21,217 nucleotides of DNA from an uncultured Bryobacterales bacterium (GTDB lineage: Bacteria; Acidobacteriota; Terriglobia; Bryobacterales; UBA6623). Shown in pieces: positions 15,805-21,217 of the stretch. The notes beneath the pieces are model-generated. The model was not told the origin of the DNA, did no database searches, and worked only from the letters and a program-made list of their open reading frames with translations. Made by a program: the position numbers and the translations under genes. The stretch spans positions 1-21,217 of the forward strand of contig CAMPKL010000004.1 of assembly GCA_946887065.1 (NCBI GenBank), written 5' to 3'. Each line of letters starts with the position of its first letter. Position 1 is the first letter of the stretch.

Positions 15805-15826
15805 GCCTGCCGTACGCAGAGCAGGC
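15805..15826 (+). promoter_or_regulatory. Start-proximal hairpin in the DksA-like gene leader
   Basis: GCCTGC (15805-15810) and GCAGGC (15821-15826) are perfect complements around a 10-nt loop beginning CGTACG. The hairpin ends six bases before the Shine-Dalgarno GAGG (15832-15835), which lies 8 nt before the ATG. It could influence translation; no T-tract follows, so it is not a terminator. Confidence 0.35.
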
Positions 15827-15843
15827 AAAGTGAGGTAGCACAG

Positions 15844-16251
15844 ATGGCAAGCACAGCAACGAAGGGTCTTACAAAGGCACAGATCGGTAAGCTGCAACAG
15901 CAGCTTGAGGACAAGGAAAGAGAGATTCGGGCGAGTCTGGAAACGGCCCGCGCGGGTAAAGCTCTGATTGGGGAGCAGACGCAGAATCTGGAAGATCTGC
16001 CTGTTCAAGCGCACGAAGAGTGGATCTTCTTGAACCGCAACAGCATTGACGTGTCTTTGCTGCGCGAGGTCGAGGAGGCGCTGGGACGCATTGAAGAGGG
16101 CGTCTACGGCGAATGCATGGACTGCGAGGAGCCGATCTCAACGAAACGACTTGAGGCGATTCCGTGGGCGCGTTACTGCATCTCGTGCCAGGAAGAGTTG
16201 GCGGCAATAGAGGCGGAGACTCGTCTCGCCGAGAACAAGCCTCGCTTCTGA
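15844..16251 (+). CDS. DksA/TraR family zinc-finger protein
   Basis: 135 residues. The N-terminal part (about 10-85) is a charged coiled-coil-forming helix pair (KLQQQLEDKEREIRASLE ... LLREVEEALGRIEEGVYG). The C-terminal C4 zinc finger is Cys91-x2-Cys94-x17-Cys112-x2-Cys115, exactly the DksA spacing. Family members bind the RNA-polymerase secondary channel and modify initiation, often with ppGpp. The DxxDxA tip motif of E. coli DksA is not evident here (the tip region reads EDLPVQAHEE), so the regulatory effect may differ, as in the general TraR/DksA-type proteins common in Acidobacteriota. ATG 15844 is supported by GAGG 8 nt upstream. Convergent with hisA across a hairpin. Confidence 0.92.
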   Translation: MASTATKGLTKAQIGKLQQQLEDKEREIRASLETARAGKALIGEQTQNLEDLPVQAHEEWIFLNRNSIDVSLLREVEEALGRIEEGVYGECMDCEEPISTKRLEAIPWARYCISCQEELAAIEAETRLAENKPRF

Positions 16252-16281
16252 GCTGTGAATCCGCATCTGTCGCCTTGCTTT

Positions 16282-16305
16282 CGTCCGGCCCGCCAGGGCC
16301 GGACG
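16282..16305. terminator. Perfect 10-bp stem hairpin, bidirectional terminator candidate
   Basis: CGTCCGGCCC and GGGCCGGACG enclose the loop GCCA: ten perfect, very GC-rich base pairs. It lies in the 72-bp gap between the convergent DksA-like gene and hisA, where both need an end. No run of T follows on either strand (plus side GCGCCCTGCG; minus side AAAGCAAGG), so it is not a textbook intrinsic terminator, but position and strength favour a transcription-blocking or RNA-protecting role. Confidence 0.6.
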
Positions 16306-16323
16306 GCGCCCTGCGACGAAATG

Positions 16324-17022
16324 TTACGCGTTCAGTTTCGCCAGCTTCTCCAGATCCAATCTCCCCGTGTAGATCGCCATTCCCAGAGCGGCGTGGATAT
16401 TCATTTGCGTCAGTTCTTGGATTTCCTCGATGGTCGTAATGCCGCCGGCGGCGGTGATCTCGTGGTTCGTTGCCTGACGCAACCGGCGATACCAGGCAAG
16501 GTCCGTGCCTTCGAGCATCCCTTCTTTATCGACATAGGTGCACAAGAACCCGCCGCAGAAGGGCTCTAGCCGGCGAATGACTTGTTCGGCGGTCAGGTCG
16601 ACCGCTTCGCTCCAGCCCTTGACAACGATTTTGCCGTGTCTGGAATCGAGCGCCAGCAGTACCTTCTCGCGGCCCACGGCGCGGTCGATCTCGTTGAGCA
16701 GATCCTCGTTGATTGCGTTGCCCGAGAAGGCGGCGGTTCCGATGATGACGCGCTCGGCGCCTGCGTCCACTAACTCACGGGCGCGGGCGGCCGTTCGCAC
16801 TCCGCCGCCGACTCGTGTGCGGGCGCGAGAGGCCAATTCGCGCACGATCTCGAGGTTCAAGCCCTTGCCCATGGCGGCATCGAGATCGATGACCTGAATG
16901 ACCGGGAAGCCCTTGAAGCGCTCCAGCATCTCGAGCGGCGGCGCGCCCTCGAGGGCCTTTTTCCGGCCTTGGATGAGTTGGACGACTTTGCCGTCTTGCA
17001 GATCGATGCAGGGAATAATCAT
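16324..17022 (-). CDS. hisA: ProFAR isomerase (HisA/HisF-related TIM barrel)
   Basis: 232-residue (beta/alpha)8 enzyme of histidine synthesis that performs the Amadori isomerisation of ProFAR to PRFAR. The first strand reads IIPCIDLQDGKVVQL with catalytic Asp7; the second catalytic Asp126 is in LLALDSRHGK. Phosphate-binding repeats are VGGGVRT and AAGGIT. The sequence belongs to the CIDLQ.GKVVQL variant rather than the common IDL..GKCVRL type, and it is slightly short. The start ATG at 17022 overlaps the TGA of the upstream Nudix gene (ATGA), so translation is coupled; the longer frame upstream to 17088 has no homologous residues. Last gene of the his operon. Confidence 0.92.
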   Translation of the reverse strand: MIIPCIDLQDGKVVQLIQGRKKALEGAPPLEMLERFKGFPVIQVIDLDAAMGKGLNLEIVRELASRARTRVGGGVRTAARARELVDAGAERVIIGTAAFSGNAINEDLLNEIDRAVGREKVLLALDSRHGKIVVKGWSEAVDLTAEQVIRRLEPFCGGFLCTYVDKEGMLEGTDLAWYRRLRQATNHEITAAGGITTIEEIQELTQMNIHAALGMAIYTGRLDLEKLAKLNA

Positions 17023-17483
17023 TTGGATGTCGCCAGCGCTGCTAGCGCTTCGGTGGCGTAAAACTGGATGGCTTCGGGCACGGCCCACTGGGTCGCGGCG
17101 AGTTCGTCCGGCGTGAACCAGCGGATGTCGTGGTGCTCAGCCTCGGCGAGTTGCGGCGTGCCTTCGGCGGACTTGGCGAAGTAAATCAGCCCGATGTGGC
17201 GGTGGTCGCCGGAGATGGCGTGAACGTCGAGGTAACTCGGCGCGGTGAGAACCTGTGTGCCGGGGAATTCGCGCGGCGGCTTGGCGCCGACGAGTTGGAC
17301 CTGGAGTCCGCTCTCTTCAAGCGTCTCGCGCAAGGCCGCTTCCTCGGGGTTCTCGCCGATCTCGATGTGACCGCCGATGGGCAGCCATTTCTCCAGCTTG
17401 CGGTGCCGTACCAGCAGCACCCGGCCGTCGCGAACCACGAAGACGGCGACGGTGAAGTCGAGATCGTAAAAGATGTGAGCCAT
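17019..17483 (-). CDS. Nudix hydrolase within the his operon
   Basis: 154 residues with a complete Nudix box: Gly38-x5-Glu44-x7-Arg52-Glu53-T-L-Glu56-Glu57-S-Gly59-Leu60, which binds Mg2+ and hydrolyses a nucleoside diphosphate linked to X. The opening HIFYDLDFTVAVFVVRDGRVLLVRH is a normal Nudix strand, and FTPDELAATQ follows. ATG 17483 is 2 nt after the hisF stop and its TGA overlaps the hisA ATG, so it is tightly embedded. The substrate cannot be read from sequence. Placement in his suggests a link to ATP/phosphoribosyl-ATP chemistry or housekeeping of an intermediate, but a generic 8-oxo-dGTP or ADP-sugar hydrolase is possible. Confidence 0.92.
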   Translation of the reverse strand: MAHIFYDLDFTVAVFVVRDGRVLLVRHRKLEKWLPIGGHIEIGENPEEAALRETLEESGLQVQLVGAKPPREFPGTQVLTAPSYLDVHAISGDHRHIGLIYFAKSAEGTPQLAEAEHHDIRWFTPDELAATQWAVPEAIQFYATEALAALATSK

Positions 17484-17485
17484 CG

Positions 17486-18262
17486 CTAGTTCTCAAGCCG
17501 CGCAGGCGGGCGAACAGGAATGCCTTCTTTATCGAGCAACTCTTTTAAGTCGTCCACAGTGTAGGTTCCGTAATGGAACACGGACGCGGCCAACGCTGCG
17601 TCGGCCTCGCCATCGGTCAGCACGCGCACGAAGTCTTCGGGCTTGCCGCCGCCGCCGCTGGCGATGACCGGAATCGTCACGGCGCGGGCGATGGCCCGGG
17701 TGAGTTCGCAGTTGAAGCCGGCTTGCGTGCCGTCGGCATCCATGGAAGTGAGCAGGATTTCGCCCGCGCCCATCTCTTCGCCCTTGCGAGCCCATTCGAC
17801 AGCGTCCAGGGAAGTGTCTTCGCGTCCGCCGTAGATATAGACGTTCCACTGGCCGGGACCGGAGGCGCGAGCATCGATGGCCAGCACGGTGGCTTGGGCG
17901 CCGAACTCGTTAGACAGCTCGGTGATGACTTCAGGACGATGAACGGCGGCCGTATTTACGGAGACCTTGTCGGCGCCGACGATGAGGATCTTGCGGGCGT
18001 CTTCAATAGTGCGGATGCCGCCGCCGACTGTGAGCGGGATGAAGACCTTGCGGGCGGTACGTTCGACGACGTCCTTCATGATGTCGCGGCGATCGCTGGA
18101 GGCCGTGATGTCGAGGAAGACGAGTTCGTCGGCGCCGTCGAGGTTGTAGCGGTCGCTGAGTTCGACCGGGTCCCCGGCATCGCGCAGGCCGACGAAGTTC
18201 ACGCCTTTGACGACGCGGCCTTCCTTGACGTCGAGGCAGGGGATGATGCGTTTGGTCAGCAT
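17486..18262 (-). CDS. hisF: Imidazole glycerol phosphate synthase, cyclase subunit
   Basis: 258 residues, standard HisF length. The TIM barrel opens with [19 protein letters not shown] (catalytic Asp11) and has the second acid Asp130 in [10 protein letters not shown]. The phosphate-binding turns are VGGGIRT and ASGGGG. It uses ammonia delivered from HisH to convert PRFAR to imidazole glycerol phosphate and AICAR. Its ATG overlaps the end of hisH by 7 bp, fitting coupled production of the heterodimer. AICAR returns to purine synthesis, the pathway of purB at the other end of this window. Confidence 0.96.
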   Translation of the reverse strand: MLTKRIIPCLDVKEGRVVKGVNFVGLRDAGDPVELSDRYNLDGADELVFLDITASSDRRDIMKDVVERTARKVFIPLTVGGGIRTIEDARKILIVGADKVSVNTAAVHRPEVITELSNEFGAQATVLAIDARASGPGQWNVYIYGGREDTSLDAVEWARKGEEMGAGEILLTSMDADGTQAGFNCELTRAIARAVTIPVIASGGGGKPEDFVRVLTDGEADAALAASVFHYGTYTVDDLKELLDKEGIPVRPPARLEN

Positions 18263-18867
18263 TGCTTCCCCAAGAAGTTGCGCACGACGCGTTGGCCGAC
18301 CGCGCCGGATTTCTCGGGGTGGAACTGCACGGCGTGAATGTTGCCCACTTCGATGGCCGCGGTGAGTGAGATGCCGTTGTAGTCGCAGACGGCTGCGGCA
18401 GTCTCGGCGGCGGTCTCGGCAGGCACGTAGTAGCTGTTGGCGAAGTAGACGTACGCTTGGTCTCCGACGCCTTCCAGCAGCGAGGGCGATCCTTGCGGTT
18501 GGAGCTTGTTCCAGCCCATCTGCGGGACGGTCATCGTTTGGGGGAAACGCACGACGCGGCCGGAGAACACGCCGAGGCCCTCTAGCTGGGGCGCCTCATC
18601 GCTGCTTTCGAACAGGCCTTGCAGGCCGAGGCAGATGCCGAGGAAGGGGACGCCGGCTGCGATGCGCTCCTTGAGCGCTTCGCGCACGTCGAGCGCGTCG
18701 AGCGAGCGCAGCATTTGGCCGAAGTGGCCGACGCCGGGCAGGATAATTTTCTCGGCGGCCATGAGGCCGGCGGAGTCGTTGACGATTTGGTACCGCGCGC
18801 CGATCGCATCAAGCGTGTTCTCAACAGAGCGGAGATTGCCTGCGCCGTAGTCGAAGATGGCGATCAT
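18256..18867 (-). CDS. hisH: Imidazole glycerol phosphate synthase, glutaminase subunit
   Basis: 203-residue class I glutamine amidotransferase. The nucleophile Cys79 is in FLGICLGLQ; His183 and Glu185 are in [16 protein letters not shown] is the HisH oxyanion strand, and [10 protein letters not shown] at the N-terminus is diagnostic. It hydrolyses glutamine and channels ammonia to HisF. ATG 18867 overlaps the TGA of the upstream dinB-like gene (ATGA) and its own 3' end overlaps hisF by 7 bp. Confidence 0.96.
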   Translation of the reverse strand: MIAIFDYGAGNLRSVENTLDAIGARYQIVNDSAGLMAAEKIILPGVGHFGQMLRSLDALDVREALKERIAAGVPFLGICLGLQGLFESSDEAPQLEGLGVFSGRVVRFPQTMTVPQMGWNKLQPQGSPSLLEGVGDQAYVYFANSYYVPAETAAETAAAVCDYNGISLTAAIEVGNIHAVQFHPEKSGAVGQRVVRNFLGKQC

Positions 18868-19343
18868 CGGGATGCGCTCCGAAAGTCGCGGATCTGGTTG
18901 AGGTGGTGCTGCAGGTGTCCGACGTAGTCGATGACGCGGAAACGCAAGGTCCAGTCCTCGCCGTCGCCCTGTCCGCAGAGGTTGTCGAGCTTATCGATGG
19001 GGATGCGTTCGGCGACGTGCAGCAATTGGCGATTGATGGCGAGCCACAGGGCGAGCAGGTCGGCGAAGGAGCGATCCGTGTAGGCGTTCAGCTCGACGAA
19101 CTCATCTTGCGGATAGAGCAGCGAGAAGCCGGGCTGGACCTGGCCGCGCAGAAATCGTTGCAAGTTAACGTTGGCCGAATCGATCAGGTGTCCGAGGATC
19201 TGCTTGCGCGTCCAACCGCCGCCGTCACGCGGGGCATCCGCGGCGGCTTCGTCGAGAGAGCTCAAGCTGTAGGCGGCAACGTCGAGGGCATCGCGCAGTT
19301 CGGCGAGGGCCTGAGGGACGTCGGGGATGTCTCCGTACTTCAT
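18864..19343 (-). CDS. DinB-like four-helix-bundle protein inserted in the his operon
   Basis: 159 residues, helical, resembling the DinB/YfiT-like metal-binding superfamily. His52 in KQILGHLIDSANVN, and His143 with His146/His147 in DYVGHLQHHLNQ, form the H...HxxxH metal site of this fold. RFLRGQVQPGF and the loop FVELNAY are also typical. Family members include bacillithiol S-transferases and maleylpyruvate isomerase-like enzymes, but most are of unknown function, so no reaction is assigned. It lies 7 nt after hisB and overlaps the hisH ATG (ATGA), indicating a stable place in the operon. The embedded position is unusual, since the family has no known step in histidine synthesis. Confidence 0.85.
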   Translation of the reverse strand: MKYGDIPDVPQALAELRDALDVAAYSLSSLDEAAADAPRDGGGWTRKQILGHLIDSANVNLQRFLRGQVQPGFSLLYPQDEFVELNAYTDRSFADLLALWLAINRQLLHVAERIPIDKLDNLCGQGDGEDWTLRFRVIDYVGHLQHHLNQIRDFRSASR

Positions 19344-19350
19344 GGTTGGC

Positions 19351-19956
19351 TCACCGTGCGGCCTTTTCGAGGAGCCCCTTGGTGCTGGGCAGTAGGTCCT
19401 TCATGCGGGCGTCGGTCGAGCAGGCGTAGCGAATGGCGCGCGCGAAACACTTGAAGATGCCTTCGATTTTGTGGTGATTCGAGCGGCCGTAGAGGACCTT
19501 CGCGTGTAGGTTCGCGCCGCAGTGAACGACGAAACCGTCGAAGAAATCGTGCAGCAGTTCGGTTTGCAGATCGCCGACGAGACGGAAGCGCGTCGGCGCA
19601 TCGTAGACGAGCGCGGGGCGTCCGCTGAGGTCGACGGCGACGACGGCGAGAGTCTCATCCATGGGCATGACGAAGTAGCCGGCGCGGTTGATGCCTTTGC
19701 GGTCGCCGAGAGCTTGGGCGAAGAGTTGTCCGAGGGCGATGCCGACGTCTTCGACGGTGTGGTGCTGGTCGACGTCGAGGTCGCCGGTCGCCTCGATCTT
19801 GAGATCGAACCCGCCGTGTTTGGCGAACAGTTCGAGCATGTGATCGAAAAAGCGGATGCCGGTGGAGATCTCGTAGCGGCCCTTGCCTTCGATCGTGAGC
19901 GAGCCGCGAATCTGGGTCTCTTTGGTGATTCGCTCGACGGCGGATTTGCGCGGCAT
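19351..19956 (-). CDS. hisB: Imidazoleglycerol-phosphate dehydratase
   Basis: 201 residues, monofunctional IGPD, without the phosphatase domain of the E. coli bifunctional form. Metal-binding motifs are HHTVED (residues 65-70) and HHKIE (161-165), with FFDHM carrying His39. These bind the two Mn2+ ions needed to dehydrate imidazole glycerol phosphate to imidazole acetol phosphate. ATG 19956 is 2 nt after the hisC stop. A separate histidinol-phosphatase gene must exist elsewhere; none is visible here. Confidence 0.96.
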   Translation of the reverse strand: MPRKSAVERITKETQIRGSLTIEGKGRYEISTGIRFFDHMLELFAKHGGFDLKIEATGDLDVDQHHTVEDVGIALGQLFAQALGDRKGINRAGYFVMPMDETLAVVAVDLSGRPALVYDAPTRFRLVGDLQTELLHDFFDGFVVHCGANLHAKVLYGRSNHHKIEGIFKCFARAIRYACSTDARMKDLLPSTKGLLEKAAR

Positions 19957-19958
19957 GG

Positions 19959-21026
19959 TTAGAGGATCTCCTCCAGAGCGGTGATGAGGCGGCCGGTCTG
20001 CTCCAGGTTGCCTACGGTGAAACGCACCGTGCGGGCGACTTCTTTGCCGCGCGGCCGGACGAGGATGCCGCGCGCCTTGAGTTCGGTATAGACGCGCTGG
20101 GCGGTCTCGTCGTGTTTGTAACGCGTCAGGATGAAGTTCGCTTCGGAAGGGAAGGACTGGATTCCTAGACGGTCAAGAGCGGCGTATAGTTGGCTGCGCG
20201 CTTCGAGCACCTCGCGGACGTAGGCGTTGAGGTAATCCTGGTCTTGGACGGCTTCGAGCGCGCAGACGATGCCTAGGGAAGTGACGCTGTAGGGCGACTG
20301 GCCCTTGCGCATCGCGGCCATGTTTTGGGCCTGGGAGAAAACGCAACCGACGCGCAGACCCGCCAGGCCGTATGTCTTCGAGAAGGTGCGGCTGACGAAG
20401 AGATTCGGATAGCTTGCCAGCAGCTTGAGCGCGGTCACTCCGTAGAACTCAAAGTAGGCCTCGTCGATGAGAACCGCTGCGCCCGGTGCTTGCTGCAAAA
20501 TTCGCTCGATAGTCGCAAGGTCGATCGCCGTGCCGGTTGGATTATTTGGGTTGGCGATGATAATCGCGCCGGTGCGCGGCGATATTGCGCCCAGCAAAGC
20601 ATCCAGCGGAAACGTCAGGTCGGCCTCGGGATACGGCACGAGGACGGGCTTGGCGTCGGCCACTTGGGCGTAGAACTTGAACATCGGAAACGCCGGCGCG
20701 GGGATGAGTACTTCGTCGCCGGGATTCACGAAGGTTTGCAGCACGACGTGTATGCCCTCGTCTGTGCCGTCGGAGAATGTCAATTCATCCGCGCCCACGC
20801 CGAAGAACGCGGCCATCTCGCCGCGTGAGCTCTCGTACTCGGGATAGACGGTCAGGAAGTCCGCCGATGCGGCCTGACGCAGTTTTTCGACCACGCGCGG
20901 CGAGCAGCCGACGGTGTTTTCGTTAAAGTCGAGGCGCAGCATTCCGCCGCGCCCGGAGGTGGGCGGCGAGTAAGGCTGCATGGCGGCAATCGCTTGACGC
21001 ACTTGGGGCGCTGCCGGCTTAGTCAT
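19959..21026 (-). CDS. hisC: Histidinol-phosphate aminotransferase
   Basis: 355 residues, PLP fold type I. DFNEN near the N-terminus is the substrate-contacting motif, IANPNNPTG carries the PLP-contacting Asn, DEAYFEFYG the Asp pairing with the pyridine nitrogen, and Lys217 in [16 protein letters not shown] the Schiff base. It converts imidazole acetol phosphate and glutamate to histidinol phosphate and 2-oxoglutarate. Its ATG overlaps the hisD stop by 8 bp. It is distinct from the class I aminotransferase at 12118-13293. Confidence 0.95.
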   Translation of the reverse strand: MTKPAAPQVRQAIAAMQPYSPPTSGRGGMLRLDFNENTVGCSPRVVEKLRQAASADFLTVYPEYESSRGEMAAFFGVGADELTFSDGTDEGIHVVLQTFVNPGDEVLIPAPAFPMFKFYAQVADAKPVLVPYPEADLTFPLDALLGAISPRTGAIIIANPNNPTGTAIDLATIERILQQAPGAAVLIDEAYFEFYGVTALKLLASYPNLFVSRTFSKTYGLAGLRVGCVFSQAQNMAAMRKGQSPYSVTSLGIVCALEAVQDQDYLNAYVREVLEARSQLYAALDRLGIQSFPSEANFILTRYKHDETAQRVYTELKARGILVRPRGKEVARTVRFTVGNLEQTGRLITALEEIL

Positions 21027-21217
21027 TGAGACGCACCTCCACGGACCGGGCGTGGGCTTCTAGGCCTTCGGCGCGTGCTAGCCGGGTAATCGAGGGGGCC
21101 AGGCGGCGCAGTCCGGCCGGCGTTAATTCCTGAACGGAGATGATTTTGACGTAGTCGAGGATCGAGAGGCCGCCTCGCAGCGCTGCCGTTCCTCCGGTCG
21201 GCAGCACGTGGTTGGGG
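21019..21217 (-). CDS. hisD: Histidinol dehydrogenase, C-terminal end (partial)
   Basis: Only the last 65 or so residues are visible; the gene continues past the right edge. PNHVLPTGGTA at the edge is a HisD signature, followed by GLSILDYVKIISVQELTPAGL and the C-terminal helix. The enzyme oxidises histidinol to histidine in two NAD+-dependent steps with a Zn2+ ion; one zinc-ligand region lies in the missing part. An apparent GTG start at 21207 is internal. The TAA overlaps the hisC start. Confidence 0.9.
   Translation of the reverse strand, partial: PNHVLPTGGTAALRGGLSILDYVKIISVQELTPAGLRRLAPSITRLARAEGLEAHARSVEVRLND

Larger units (their letters stand above)
15167..15843. other. Long intergenic region (677 bp) without a convincing gene
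   Basis: Third-position GC bias, strong in the neighbouring genes, looks weak here in all frames, and no open frame encodes a recognisable protein. The plus-strand frame 15304-15741 (145 codons from GTG) would overlap the riboswitch-like element and resembles no family known to me. What can be seen: the riboswitch-like stretch (15257-15380), a possible promoter (15564-15593), the 10-bp palindrome GAACCGGTTC (15634-15643), the inverted repeat TTCGAC/GTCGAA (15764-15780) and a hairpin next to the dksA-like start (15805-15826). It may contain a decayed gene. Confidence 0.6.

Noticed and set aside
17573..18337. 254-codon plus-strand frame antisense to hisF
   Set aside because: Typical mirror of high-GC codon usage; HisF is unambiguous on the other strand.

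Overview
The window is a gene-dense, GC-rich bacterial chromosome segment. It holds 21 complete genes and two genes cut by the window edges, a partial MBL-fold hydrolase at the left and a partial hisD at the right. I see no rRNA, tRNA, CRISPR array, insertion sequence or prophage gene. The gene mix (DPP-IV-type exported peptidase, solo BlaI-type repressor, HisA reading CIDLQDGKVVQL, DapA-like/epimerase sugar module, alginate-export-type porin) looks most like an Acidobacteriota genome, perhaps Solibacter/Bryobacter-like. That placement is inference from remembered protein character, not a search.

Left part (1-11117, all plus strand): the end of an MBL-fold hydrolase overlaps purB. Then come a DapA/NanA-like aldolase, a GNAT acetyltransferase translationally coupled to it, and an atypical NAD-dependent epimerase, together resembling a small carbohydrate module. 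A stand-alone degenerate receiver protein follows, with a perfect 22-bp palindrome upstream. After it are a secreted dipeptidyl peptidase IV, glycerol kinase, an SDR oxidoreductase and an alginate-export-type outer-membrane porin. Several of these genes have a TAnnnT hexamer only 6-9 nt before the start codon and no Shine-Dalgarno sequence, which suggests leaderless messages.

Middle (11114-16251): a minus-strand operon coaD - class I aminotransferase - mannose-6-phosphate isomerase converges on the porin, with the two stop codons overlapping. Divergent from coaD are two tandem YbjQ/UPF0145 genes, the second with an N-terminal membrane segment, then a solo BlaI-family repressor. A gap of about 680 bp follows. 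It carries a stretch resembling a cobalamin riboswitch but no recognisable gene for it to control, plus an inverted repeat and a hairpin in front of a DksA/TraR-type zinc-finger gene.

Right part (21217 down to 16324, minus strand): a compact histidine operon read hisD-hisC-hisB-dinB-hisH-hisF-nudix-hisA, with gaps of a few bases or overlaps throughout. Two genes are not classical his genes: a DinB/DUF664-like protein between hisB and hisH, and a Nudix hydrolase between hisF and hisA. A perfect 10-bp stem hairpin lies in the short convergent gap between the DksA-like gene and hisA. The most unusual items are the palindrome cluster near 4700, the orphan riboswitch-like element near 15300 and the two foreign genes embedded in the his operon.
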